From: Streptomyces longhuiensis | GTDB taxonomy: Bacteria > Actinomycetota > Actinomycetes > Streptomycetales > Streptomycetaceae | DNA length: 64,000 nt | Assembly (NCBI RefSeq): GCF_020616555.1 | Contig: NZ_CP085173.1 | Span: 5,286,001-5,350,000 of the forward strand | Direction: 5' to 3' | Shown: in pieces, positions 24,072-32,573 of the stretch | Layout of the letters: each line of letters opens with the position of its first letter | How positions within the stretch are numbered: position 1 is the stretch's first letter | Translations under genes and position numbers: made by a program | Notes under the pieces: model-generated | The model's input: the letters and a program-made list of their open reading frames with translations, nothing else | Database searches by the model: none | What the model was told of the DNA's origin: nothing

Positions 24072-24872
24072 TCATGGGCGGGGGGCCTTCACTCCGTGCA
24101 CGGCTTCGTATTCTGCCGCCAGCCACGGTCCCAGGTCCTCGGTGTAAGCCCTGAGGGTGTGCGGTGCGCCCATCGGTTCGTACGCGGCCTGCGCCGCCTG
24201 TCGCATCGCGTCCGCCCGCTGCGGGTAGTACGTGCCGAACGCCTCGGCCATCTGCGTCAGATCGCTGGTCCAGCCGTTCCAGCGGGGCATCACGAGCGTG
24301 AATCCGGTGCGGACGAGGTGACGGGAGATCAGGCGGTCCAGGGTGCGGGGGTCGTCGCCTCGCGCGATGCGTTCGCGCCAGCGCGCCAGGAACAGGCGCA
24401 GGTCGCCGTTGGTCTCCCGGGCCAGGAGGGAGTCGGGGCGGTAGCGCGGCAGGTACTCGGCCAGGTCCTCGCCCAGCAGCGGCGTGCAGAGGCAGGCCAC
24501 GAACCAGCCGAGGTCGTGCCGTTCGAGGTCGCTGAGGACCTGGGACCGGCTGAGGATGATCAGGCCCACGCCGTCGATCTGGGCGAAGTCCTTGTCCAGC
24601 ACGTCGGCCAGGGCCTTGGCTTCCGCCCTGTCCTCGTCCGTCGGCTCGTCGCGCAGTGCGAGGAGGAGGTCGAGGTCGCTGCGGCCGGGGCGGGCCGTGC
24701 CGCGCGGCACGGAGCCGTAGAGATACGCGCTCGTCATCCGCGGCCCGAAGGCGGCGAGCAGACTGTCGCGCGCCGCGGACACCACGGGGCGGAAGTCCGG
24801 CTGGATCCGGCTCAGAGAGCCTTCGCGCTCGATGAATCCGCTGACGTCGAGACCGCGGGTGGTGGTCGCCAT
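24072..24872 (-). CDS. nucleotidyltransferase-domain protein
   Basis: A 266-residue member of the pol-beta nucleotidyltransferase superfamily. YGSVPRGTARPGRSDLDLLL gives the GS and DxD catalytic motif that binds nucleotide and metal. A helical domain of about 160 residues follows with no clear second domain. It resembles streptomycin- or lincosamide-type nucleotidyltransferases only in that motif, so a resistance function is not claimed. The pair with the downstream sigma factor suggests a joint response unit. Confidence 0.8.
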   Translation of the reverse strand: MATTTRGLDVSGFIEREGSLSRIQPDFRPVVSAARDSLLAAFGPRMTSAYLYGSVPRGTARPGRSDLDLLLALRDEPTDEDRAEAKALADVLDKDFAQIDGVGLIILSRSQVLSDLERHDLGWFVACLCTPLLGEDLAEYLPRYRPDSLLARETNGDLRLFLARWRERIARGDDPRTLDRLISRHLVRTGFTLVMPRWNGWTSDLTQMAEAFGTYYPQRADAMRQAAQAAYEPMGAPHTLRAYTEDLGPWLAAEYEAVHGVKAPRP

Positions 24873-24978
24873 GGGTCCACTGTGCCGGGTCGGGCGGACG
24901 TAGTCCCGGCATTTTCCGCGGCGGTGAACGGGTGATCCCGCCTCCCCGGAGGGAGACGGGACCCGGTGTACGAAGGTG

Positions 24979-25653
24979 TCAGCGCGAGCGCTTCGCGAGG
25001 CGCTCCACGTCGAGCAGGATCACGGCGCGGGCCTCCAGGCGGAGCCAGCCGCGGCCCGCGAAGTCCGCGAGCGCCTTGTTCACCGTCTCGCGGGAGGCGC
25101 CGACCAGCTGGGCCAGCTCCTCCTGCGTCAGGTCGTGCACGACGTGGATGCCCTCCTCCGACTGCACGCCGAAGCGGCGGGAGAGGTCCAGGAGCGCGCG
25201 GGCCACGCGGCCCGGCACGTCCGAGAAGACCAGGTCGGACATCTGGTCGTTGGTCTTGCGCAGGCGCCGGGCGACGGCGCGCAGCAGCGCGGAGGCCACC
25301 TCGGGGCGCGCGTTCAGCCAGGGCAGGAGGTCGCCGTGGCCGAGGCCGAGGAGCTTGACCTCGGTGAGCGCGGAGGCGGTCGCCGTGCGCGGGCCCGGGT
25401 CGAACAGCGAGAGCTCGCCGATCAGCTCGCCGGGGCCGAGCACCGCGAGCATGTTCTCGCGTCCGTCGGGGGAGGTGCGGTGGAGCTTCACCTTGCCCTC
25501 GGTGACCACGTACAGGCGGTCTCCGGGGTCGCCCTCGTGGAAGAGGGCGTCGCCGCGCGCGAGGGTCACCTCACTCATGGAGGCGCGGAGCTCCGCGGCC
25601 TGCTCATCATCGAGCGCCGCGAAAAGCGGGGCGCGCCGCAGAACGTCGTCCAC
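24979..25653 (-). CDS. crp: Crp-family cyclic-nucleotide-type regulator
   Basis: A 224-residue regulator. The N-terminal cNMP domain has GELIGELSLFDPGPRTATA (the phosphate-binding cassette). A long dimer helix and a winged helix-turn-helix with ASRETVNKALADF end the protein. It equals S. coelicolor Crp (SCO3571) in length and context. That protein controls germination, sporulation and antibiotic production. GTG 25653 is chosen because AGGAGA lies seven bases upstream; a longer frame to 25740 is not needed. It is divergent from nth. Confidence 0.93.
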   Translation of the reverse strand: MDDVLRRAPLFAALDDEQAAELRASMSEVTLARGDALFHEGDPGDRLYVVTEGKVKLHRTSPDGRENMLAVLGPGELIGELSLFDPGPRTATASALTEVKLLGLGHGDLLPWLNARPEVASALLRAVARRLRKTNDQMSDLVFSDVPGRVARALLDLSRRFGVQSEEGIHVVHDLTQEELAQLVGASRETVNKALADFAGRGWLRLEARAVILLDVERLAKRSR

Positions 25654-25851
25654 GAGTTTCTCTCCTATGTCGACCTGCATCCGGGGACCGTGTTCCCGCT
25701 CCCCATTTTGCCGGACGGTCCAAACGGTGTGATCAGTCACTCAGGCACAAGTCTGCCGCACCGGGGTCACAAGCTGTGGGGGAGGGGGCCAATCGAGGAC
25801 TGATCCGCGGGGTCCACGGCGGATGTCAGCGGCTGCCTTTAGGCTGGCCGA

Positions 25852-27042
25852 GTGTCCAAAACGCCGGTGAGAGCACAGGCCAAGGGGGCTGGGACGGTGA
25901 CCGCAGGACGTAATTCCGCTGTGGGCGAACAGGCCTCGGCCGCGCCCGAGAAAGCGGCAAAAGGGGTAAAAGGGGCGCGGGGTGCCGGTGGTGCCGCGGC
26001 CTCTGCGGGGAAGGGGGCTGGTGGTACCGGGGGTGCCGGTGGTGCCGCGGGTTCCGGAGGGAAGCGTGCTGCCGCGAAGAAGACCGGTGCCGCGAAGCCG
26101 GTGAAGAAGGCTGTCGCCGCCAAGCCCGTGAAGAAGGCCGTCGCAGCCGAGCCGGTGACGAAGGCCGCTGCCGCGAAGCCCGCCAAGTCCGTGACGAAGG
26201 CCGCTGCCGCGAAGCCGGCCAAGTCCGTGAAGAAGGCTGCCGCCAAGCCCGAGTCCCGTACCGCCCTCGTCCGGCGTGCCCGGCGTATCAACCGTGAGCT
26301 CGCCGAGGTGTATCCGTACGCCCACCCCGAGCTGGACTTCGAGAACCCCTTCCAGCTCCTCGTCGCCACGGTGCTGTCCGCCCAGACCACCGACCTGCGG
26401 GTCAATCAGACGACGCCCGCCCTCTTCGCCAAGTACCCGACCCCGGAGGACCTCGCGGCCGCGAACCCCGAGGACGTCGAGGAGCTGATCAGGCCCACCG
26501 GGTTCTTCCGCGCCAAGACGAAATCGATCATGGGGCTCGCGGTGGCCCTGCGGGACGAGTTCGGGGGCGAGGTCCCGGGGCGTCTCGAAGACCTCGTCAA
26601 GCTGCCCGGCGTCGGCCGCAAGACCGCCTTCGTCGTGATGGGCAACGCCTTCGGGCGGCCCGGGATCACCGTGGACACGCACTTCGGGCGGCTCGTGCGG
26701 CGCTGGAAGTGGACGGAGGAGACCGATCCGGACAAGGTCGAGAAGGCTGTCGGCGAGCTCTTCCCGAAGAGCGACTGGACGATGCTCTCGCACCGCGTGA
26801 TCTTCCACGGCCGCCGGATCTGCCACGCCCGCAAGCCCGCCTGCGGCGCCTGTCCGATCGCCCCGCTCTGCCCGGCCTACGGGGAGGGCGAGACCGACCC
26901 GGAGAAGGCCAAGAAGCTCCTGAAGTACGAGAAGGGCGGCTTCCCCGGCCAGCGCCTGAAGCCCCCGCAGTCGTACCTGGACGCCGGCGGTGTCCCGGCG
27001 CCCCCGCTCGGTGCCACCGCGCCGCCCGCCACGGGGGAGTGA
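25852..27042 (+). CDS. nth: endonuclease III with an unusual Lys/Ala-rich N-terminal tail
   Basis: A 396-residue protein in two parts. Residues 1 to about 140 are low complexity with repeated AKPVKKAV and [12 protein letters not shown] units like eukaryotic histone H1 or mycobacterial HupB tails. From about 140 the HhH-GPD DNA glycosylase begins ([20 protein letters not shown]): the helix-hairpin-helix [12 protein letters not shown] with catalytic Lys, catalytic Asp in [10 protein letters not shown], and the iron-sulfur loop [17 protein letters not shown]. It removes oxidised pyrimidines and nicks abasic sites. Classic Nth has about 210-260 residues, so the tail is an actinobacterial addition. 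GTG 25852 sits 198 bases from the divergent crp start. Confidence 0.92.
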   Translation: MSKTPVRAQAKGAGTVTAGRNSAVGEQASAAPEKAAKGVKGARGAGGAAASAGKGAGGTGGAGGAAGSGGKRAAAKKTGAAKPVKKAVAAKPVKKAVAAEPVTKAAAAKPAKSVTKAAAAKPAKSVKKAAAKPESRTALVRRARRINRELAEVYPYAHPELDFENPFQLLVATVLSAQTTDLRVNQTTPALFAKYPTPEDLAAANPEDVEELIRPTGFFRAKTKSIMGLAVALRDEFGGEVPGRLEDLVKLPGVGRKTAFVVMGNAFGRPGITVDTHFGRLVRRWKWTEETDPDKVEKAVGELFPKSDWTMLSHRVIFHGRRICHARKPACGACPIAPLCPAYGEGETDPEKAKKLLKYEKGGFPGQRLKPPQSYLDAGGVPAPPLGATAPPATGE

Positions 27043-27101
27043 CGCATCGCGGAACGAACGGCGGGGACGCAGGCGTTGTGTTCAGTTGGACGGGGGTGCC
27101 T

Positions 27102-27818
27102 ATGACACATGCACACAGTGAGGCGCACGAGGAGCGCGTCACGAAGGACGAGCCGGTGCGGCTGAGCCGGGAGGGGCTGCCCGAGTGGCTCGACCCGGTC
27201 GTGAAGGCCGCGGACACGGTCGAGCCGCTCCAGATGAGCCGCTTCCTGCCGCCCGAGAGCGGCGCCGGGCGGCAGTCCGCCGTCCTGATCCTCTTCGGGG
27301 AGGGCGAGCGCGGCCCCGAGCTGCTGCTCATGGAGCGGGCCACCTCGCTGCGCTCGCACGCGGGCCAGCCGTCCTTCCCGGGCGGCGCCCTCGACCCGGA
27401 GGACGGCGATCCGCGTACGGACGGGCCGCTGCGCGCCGCCCTGCGCGAGGCGGAGGAGGAGACCGGGCTCGATCCGCGCGGCGTCCAGCTCTTCGGCGTC
27501 CTGCCGAGGCTGTACATCCCGGTGAGCAGCTTCGTGGTGACGCCGGTCCTCGCCTGGTGGCGCACCCCGACGCCGGTGCAGGCGGTCGACCCGGCGGAGA
27601 CGGCCCGCGTCTTCACGGTGCCCGTGGCGGATCTCACGGATCCGCGCCATCGTGCGACGGCGGTCCACCCGAGAGGCCACCAGGGCCCGGCGTTCCTCGT
27701 CGAATCGGCTCTGGTCTGGGGCTTTACGGCCGGAGTGATCGACCGGATCCTGCACTACGCGGGATGGGAGCGCCCCTGGGACCGCAGTAAGCAGGTCCCA
27801 CTCGACTGGCGCTCATGA
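27102..27818 (+). CDS. CoA pyrophosphatase (Nudix, NudL/NUDT7 type)
   Basis: A 238-residue Nudix enzyme. The CoA-binding motif LLMERATSLRSHAGQPSFPGG directly precedes the Nudix box ALDPEDGDPRTDGPLRAALR then EAEEETGL, as in NudL. The expected reaction is CoA to 4'-phosphopantetheine and 3',5'-ADP. Start ATG 27102 follows an AGTTGGACGGGGG region. The marP gene starts four bases after the stop, so they form an operon. Confidence 0.9.
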   Translation: MTHAHSEAHEERVTKDEPVRLSREGLPEWLDPVVKAADTVEPLQMSRFLPPESGAGRQSAVLILFGEGERGPELLLMERATSLRSHAGQPSFPGGALDPEDGDPRTDGPLRAALREAEEETGLDPRGVQLFGVLPRLYIPVSSFVVTPVLAWWRTPTPVQAVDPAETARVFTVPVADLTDPRHRATAVHPRGHQGPAFLVESALVWGFTAGVIDRILHYAGWERPWDRSKQVPLDWRS

Positions 27819-27822
27819 CAGG

Positions 27823-29031
27823 GTGGCCCACGTGAATGTGCTGGACATCCTGCTGCTCGTAGCCGCCGTGTGGTTCGCGATCGTGGGCTACCGCCAGGGC
27901 TTCGTCGTCGGCATCCTGTCGGTGATCGGCTTCCTGGGAGGCGGCCTCGTCGCGGTCTACGTCCTGCCCGCCATCTGGAGCGCGGTGACGGACGGGGCCA
28001 AGGTGAGTACGACGGCGGCCGTCGTCGCCGTCATCGTGGTCATCGTCTGCGCCTCCGTGGGACAGGCGTTCACCACGCACCTGGGGAACAAGTTGCGCCG
28101 GTACATCACCTGGTCCCCGGCCCGAGCCCTGGACGCCACGGGCGGCGCCGTGGTGAACGTGGTGGCGATGCTCCTGGTCGCCTGGCTCATCGGCTCGGCC
28201 CTGGCCGGCACGACGCTGCCCACGCTCGGCAAGGAAGTGCGCAACTCCAAGGTCCTGCTCGGCGTGTCCAGAGCCCTGCCCACGCAGGCGAACTCCTGGT
28301 TCGCGGACTTCTCCTCGGCGCTCGCGCAGAACGGCTTCCCGCAGGTCTTCAGCCCGTTCTCGAACGAGCCGATCACCGAGGTCCAGCCCCCCGACCCGAG
28401 GCTGGCGAACAGTTCGGTCGTGCGGACGGCAAAGCGCTCCATCGTCAAGGTGACGGGCCAGGCCCCCAGTTGCGGCAAGGTCCTCGAAGGTTCCGGCTTC
28501 GTCTTCGCCGACCGCCGCGTCATGACGAACGCGCACGTGGTCGGCGGCGTGGACGAGCCGAACGTGCAGATCGGCGGCGAGGGCCGGATGTATGCGGCGA
28601 AGGTCGTCCTCTACGACTGGAAGCGCGACATCGCCGTGCTCGACGTGCCGACGCTGAAGGCGCCCCCGCTCCAGTTCACGTCCACGGACGCCGAGCGCGG
28701 CGACAGCGCGATCGTCGCCGGCTTCCCGGAGAACGGCGCGTACGACGTCCGCCCCGCGCGCGTGCGCGGCCGCATCACGGCCAACGGCCCGGACATCTAC
28801 CACCGCGGCACCGTGCGACGCGATGTGTACTCGCTCTACGCGACCGTCCGCCAGGGCAACTCCGGCGGCCCGCTGCTCACGCCCGAAGGCAAGGTGTACG
28901 GCGTGGTCTTCGCGAAGTCACTCGACAGCGCCCAGACCGGGTACGCGCTCACCCGCGACGAGATCAGTCCGGACATCGCCCGCGGCCGCACGGCCAACCA
29001 GCAGGTGGACAGCGACAGCTGCGCCCTGTGA
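27823..29031 (+). CDS. MarP-type membrane serine protease
   Basis: A 402-residue protein. The N-terminal half (about residues 1-150) is a colicin V production (CvpA)-like module with four membrane segments (LDILLLVAAVWFAIVGYRQG and others). The C-terminal half is a periplasmic trypsin-like protease with catalytic His in TNAHVVGG, Asp in KRDIAVLD and Ser in QGNSGGPL. This is the layout of MarP of M. tuberculosis (Rv3671c), needed for acid resistance by cleaving a cell-wall hydrolase. The same function here is inferred. Start GTG 27823, with GTG 27832 as an alternative. Confidence 0.92.
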   Translation: MAHVNVLDILLLVAAVWFAIVGYRQGFVVGILSVIGFLGGGLVAVYVLPAIWSAVTDGAKVSTTAAVVAVIVVIVCASVGQAFTTHLGNKLRRYITWSPARALDATGGAVVNVVAMLLVAWLIGSALAGTTLPTLGKEVRNSKVLLGVSRALPTQANSWFADFSSALAQNGFPQVFSPFSNEPITEVQPPDPRLANSSVVRTAKRSIVKVTGQAPSCGKVLEGSGFVFADRRVMTNAHVVGGVDEPNVQIGGEGRMYAAKVVLYDWKRDIAVLDVPTLKAPPLQFTSTDAERGDSAIVAGFPENGAYDVRPARVRGRITANGPDIYHRGTVRRDVYSLYATVRQGNSGGPLLTPEGKVYGVVFAKSLDSAQTGYALTRDEISPDIARGRTANQQVDSDSCAL

Positions 29032-29067
29032 GGTTCTGGAGGCGGTGCGGGCGCGGCCGGTGAGGCG

Positions 29068-29256
29068 TCAGTCGCGCGTGTGCCGCAGCCGGGCCGAGAC
29101 CCAGCGGGCCCGGCGGCGCAGGATGCGGGGAATGTTGATCCCCGGAGGGGTTTGGTCATGGCCCGATTCCTGCGGGCCACCCCCCGGATGACGGCTCAGC
29201 ACCGTGGCTGAGCGGCGGTTGCGTGCTGCGTCACTGTAGTCGTGCGTCCAGCCCAT
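29068..29256 (-). CDS. small hypothetical protein
   Basis: A 62-residue frame, MGWTHDYSDAARNRRSATVL onward, ending RARWVSARLRHTRD. It has a varied composition with Asp, Asn, His and Gln, unlike a chance frame in such DNA, and a Pro/Gly-rich centre (GHDQTPPGINIP). No domain is recognised and the ribosome binding site is weak (CGGGGT). It converges on marP and follows the hydrolase gene on its own strand. Confidence 0.5.
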   Translation of the reverse strand: MGWTHDYSDAARNRRSATVLSRHPGGGPQESGHDQTPPGINIPRILRRRARWVSARLRHTRD

Positions 29257-29408
29257 ACCCCGACGTGTGCCCGTGCCCCAAGGTCGGTAATCGCGCGCAC
29301 GCCCCCCAATTGGCCTATGCGCCAGGCAATTGGCAGTTCGAAGGACAGTTGTTCCCGGACATGGCTCGAACACGTCACCCGATCGTGTGAGGGCGGCTGT
29401 GCAGGCCG

Positions 29409-30359
29409 TCACCGGTCGGGCTCGGGGTCCTTCAGCCAGCTGACCAGTTCGTTGGAGAACGCGACCGGGTCCTCCTCGTGCGGGAAGTGCCCCAGACCGT
29501 CGAACAGCCGCCAGCGGTAAGGCGCTTCGACGTACTCGCCGGAGCCCGCCGCGCTGCGCGTACGCATCACGGGGTCGAGCGAGCCGTGCAGATGCAGCGT
29601 CGGCACTCGCACCGGACGCTTCATGCGCCGGTTGAACTGGATGCCGTCCGGGCGGGCCATCGACCGCACCATCCAGCGGTACGGCTCGACCGAGCAGTGC
29701 GCCGTGGACGGGATGCACATGGCGCGCCGGTAGACGTCCACGACCTCGTCGTCGGGGAGGCGCGGCCCGGACCAGTCCCGGATCAGCCGACCGACCAAGG
29801 CGCCGTCGTCCGCGACGAGCTGACGCTCCGGCACCCACGGCCGCTGGAAGCCCCAGACGTACGAGCCCGCGGCGGTCTGTTTGAGGTCGGACAGCATCGC
29901 CGAGCGCCAGCGCCGGGGGTGCGGCATCGAGGAGACCACGAGCCGGCGCACCAGCTTGGGCCGCATGACGGCCGCGGTCCACGCGAGATAGCCGCCCAGG
30001 TCGTGCCCCACGAGTGCCGCGTCGGGCTCGCCGAGGGACCGTACGACGCCCGTGATGTCGAGGGCGAGGTTCGCCGGGTCGTAGCCGCGGGGGGTGCGGT
30101 CGCTGCCGCCGACGCCGCGCAGGTCCATGGCCACGGCCCGGAACCCGGCGTCGGCGAGTGCCACCATCTGGTGTCGCCACGTCCACCAGAACTGGGGGAA
30201 GCCGTGCAGGAGCAGGACCAGTGGTCCGTCGCCCATCTCGGCGATGTGGAAGCGCGCGCCGTTGGCGGCGACGTCCCGGTGGGTCAGCTCGCCGCCGCCC
30301 GGGACGTCGATGCGTACGACCGAGGCGGGCTGGGCCGAAGGGGTGGCGGGGTCCGTCAT
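29409..30359 (-). CDS. alpha/beta hydrolase (epoxide hydrolase-like)
   Basis: A 316-residue alpha/beta-hydrolase. HGFPQFWWTWRHQM has the oxyanion HGxP loop, GHDLGGYLAW holds the Asp nucleophile of epoxide hydrolases and haloalkane dehalogenases, and GHFPHEEDP holds the catalytic His. The Asp nucleophile argues against an esterase. Its start overlaps the stop of the upstream membrane protein gene (ATGA), so they are translated together. Natural substrate unknown. Confidence 0.88.
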   Translation of the reverse strand: MTDPATPSAQPASVVRIDVPGGGELTHRDVAANGARFHIAEMGDGPLVLLLHGFPQFWWTWRHQMVALADAGFRAVAMDLRGVGGSDRTPRGYDPANLALDITGVVRSLGEPDAALVGHDLGGYLAWTAAVMRPKLVRRLVVSSMPHPRRWRSAMLSDLKQTAAGSYVWGFQRPWVPERQLVADDGALVGRLIRDWSGPRLPDDEVVDVYRRAMCIPSTAHCSVEPYRWMVRSMARPDGIQFNRRMKRPVRVPTLHLHGSLDPVMRTRSAAGSGEYVEAPYRWRLFDGLGHFPHEEDPVAFSNELVSWLKDPEPDR

Positions 30360-30865
30360 GAAGACGAGCGTGCCACAGCCTCGACCGTGTCACCGACTCG
30401 GTTCGCCGGGGCCACCTGACGGGGGTGCGGTTTGGCGTTCCCCAGTACGCCTGCCGTCTCCTTGACCGAGGCGGCGACCTTCTGCGGGCCCTTGGCCTTC
30501 TTGGCCTTCTTCGCGAAGGCGACGCCGATCAGGGCGAGCAGTCCGGCCACGAGCACGTTCGCCGCGAAGGACAGCAGGAAGCACCAGCCGAGGTTCCAGC
30601 CGCCGTCGCCGTTGTGCCCGCCCGTCCATGCCTGGATCCCGTAGGCGAGCGCGAAGCTCAGCATCGGCAGCGAGAAGAGCAGGACCAGGCCGGCCGCCGA
30701 CAGCGCACCGCCGCTGATCGCGCCGCGCTTCACGTCCTGCTTGAGCTGGGCCTTCGCCAGGGCGATCTCGTCGTGCACCAGCGCGGACATCTCGGTCGTG
30801 GCCGTGGCGACCAGCTGGCCGATGCTGCGCTCGGCGCCGACCGGTGTGCCGTCGGGTGCGCTCAT
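30356..30865 (-). CDS. phage-holin-family membrane protein (PF07332)
   Basis: A 169-residue protein with an N-terminal helix IGQLVATATTEMSALVHDEI, two membrane segments (about residues 55-78 and 92-117) and a Lys-rich tail. The Act-membrane/holin-like PF07332 family is common in actinobacteria and not from phage in most cases. Function unknown. Coupled by ATGA to the downstream hydrolase. Confidence 0.8.
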   Translation of the reverse strand: MSAPDGTPVGAERSIGQLVATATTEMSALVHDEIALAKAQLKQDVKRGAISGGALSAAGLVLLFSLPMLSFALAYGIQAWTGGHNGDGGWNLGWCFLLSFAANVLVAGLLALIGVAFAKKAKKAKGPQKVAASVKETAGVLGNAKPHPRQVAPANRVGDTVEAVARSSS

Positions 30866-30929
30866 CGCGTACTCCCTCGTCTCTTCGCGGGCTTGTGAAG
30901 CGGGCTGTGTATCGGGCGTGGCATGTGCC

Positions 30930-30957
30930 GCGGGCCCGCGCTCGTGAGCGGACCCGC
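30930..30957 (-). terminator. hairpin after nhaA
   Basis: An imperfect inverted repeat (GCGGGTCCGCTC against GAGCGCGGGCCCGC on the minus strand) begins eight bases after the nhaA stop and probably ends that transcript. Confidence 0.5.
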
Positions 30958-30964
30958 TGTCAGA

Positions 30965-32365
30965 TCATGCCGGACGACTGCTCCCGTCGCTTGCCCCGCC
31001 CGCCACTTCGGCAAGCCTGCGGTGTTCGGCGGCCTTCTTCTCGTAGATCTCCGCCATCCGCAAGTGGTACTCCGGCTTGTCCTCCTCGTAGATGTCGGGG
31101 ATGCCGTCGAGGTCGTCGTCGCGCTCCTCGTCTGCGCACATCGCGCGGTACTTGGCGTTCCGGATCTTGAGCAGGACGCTCGACAGGACGGCCGCGATGA
31201 GGGAGCCCATCAGGACGGCGGCCTTGATCTCGTCGGTCAGCAGCGGGTCCTCGGTGAAGGCGAGTTCGCCGATGAGGAGCGAGACGGTGAAGCCGATGCC
31301 GGCGAGGGACGCGACCGCGAACACGTCGGGCCAGGCCAGTTCCTCGGAGAGCGAGGCTCTGGTGAAGCGGGCCGTGAGCCAGGTCCCGCCGAAGATGCCG
31401 ACCGCCTTGCCGACGACGAGCCCGAGCACCACACCGAGGGTCTCGGGCCTGGTGAATACATCGGTCAGGGCGCTGCCCGACACCGCCACGCCCGCGCTGA
31501 ACAGGGCGAACAGCGGCACGGCGAGCCCCGCCGAGAACGGGCGCACCAAGTGCTCGATGTGCTCGCCGGGCGAGTGCTCCTCGCCGTCCCGCCGGGTGCA
31601 GCGCAGCATGAGCCCCATGGCGACACCGGCGATGGTGGCGTGGATGCCGCTGTTGTACATCAGGCCCCAGATGACGAGGGCGAGCGGCACGTAGACGTAC
31701 CAGCCGCGCACGCCCTTGCGCAGGAGCAGCCAGAAGACGCCGAGGCCGACGACGGCGCCCGCGAGCGCCGCGAAGTTGATGTCGCTGGTGAAGAAGATCG
31801 CGATGATCAGGATCGCGAAGAGGTCGTCGACGACGGCGAGCGTGAGCAGGAACGCGCGCAGCGAGGACGGCAATGAGGTGCCGATGACGGCGAGTACGGC
31901 CAGCGCGAACGCGATGTCGGTGGCGGTCGGCACGGCCCAGCCGTCGAGCGAGCCGCCGCCCGTGATGTTGACGAGGAAATAGACGAGGGCGGGGACCGAC
32001 ATGCCGCAGAGCGCGGCGACGACGGGCAGTACGGCCGCCTTGGGATCGCGCAGGTCACCCGCGACGAGTTCGCGCTTGAGCTCGATACCGGCGACGAAGA
32101 AGAACACGGCGAGCAGTCCGTCGGCGGCCCAGTGCTCGATGGACAGGTCGAGGCCGAGCGCGGAGGGGCCGATGTGGAAGTCGCTCACGGACTCGTAGCT
32201 GCCGCTGAGGGTGTTCGCCCAGATGAGGGCGGCGATCGCGGCGACGAGGAGCAGGACTCCGCCGACGGTCTCGGCACGCAGGGCGTCCGCCACGAACGTA
32301 CGCTCGGGAAGGGAGAGGCGGCCGAGCGCCTTACGGGTGTTCTTGCTGGGGGCGGGCGCGGCCAC
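30965..32365 (-). CDS. nhaA: Na+/H+ antiporter NhaA
   Basis: A 466-residue antiporter with about 12 membrane segments. The essential Asp pair for cation binding is in VVDDLFAILIIAIF (equivalent to D163/D164 of E. coli). It exchanges protons for sodium to keep pH and Na+ balance. The normal family ends near residue 405; here a soluble tail of about 60 residues follows (ERDDDLDGIPDIYEEDKPEY) with an EF-hand-like acidic stretch DDDLDGIPD, which may sense calcium or pH. It is followed by the holin-like and hydrolase genes after a 99-base gap. Confidence 0.93.
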   Translation of the reverse strand: MAAPAPSKNTRKALGRLSLPERTFVADALRAETVGGVLLLVAAIAALIWANTLSGSYESVSDFHIGPSALGLDLSIEHWAADGLLAVFFFVAGIELKRELVAGDLRDPKAAVLPVVAALCGMSVPALVYFLVNITGGGSLDGWAVPTATDIAFALAVLAVIGTSLPSSLRAFLLTLAVVDDLFAILIIAIFFTSDINFAALAGAVVGLGVFWLLLRKGVRGWYVYVPLALVIWGLMYNSGIHATIAGVAMGLMLRCTRRDGEEHSPGEHIEHLVRPFSAGLAVPLFALFSAGVAVSGSALTDVFTRPETLGVVLGLVVGKAVGIFGGTWLTARFTRASLSEELAWPDVFAVASLAGIGFTVSLLIGELAFTEDPLLTDEIKAAVLMGSLIAAVLSSVLLKIRNAKYRAMCADEERDDDLDGIPDIYEEDKPEYHLRMAEIYEKKAAEHRRLAEVAGGASDGSSRPA

Positions 32366-32521
32366 GGGTGAAGACCTCCGGTCGGGTTCGGCTCTCGCGA
32401 ACGCGCCGACGAGGGGTCGCCGACGGCGTTGCCGACCAGACTTCCCGGCACACCAGTTGAGGGTTCACCCTACCGGGTGCACGCGGGCCGTAGCTGGCGA
32501 TCGTCACTTTACGCACGAAAC

Positions 32522-32552
32522 GGGCACCCGGCGCGTTCGGTGCCGGGTGCCC
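32522..32552 (-). terminator. terminator of acsA
   Basis: A perfect 11-bp stem (GGGCACCCGGC against GCCGGGTGCCC) with a nine-base loop lies just past the acsA stop, between acsA and nhaA. Confidence 0.75.
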
Positions 32553-32573
32553 AATGCGTGGTGTGCGGTGCGG

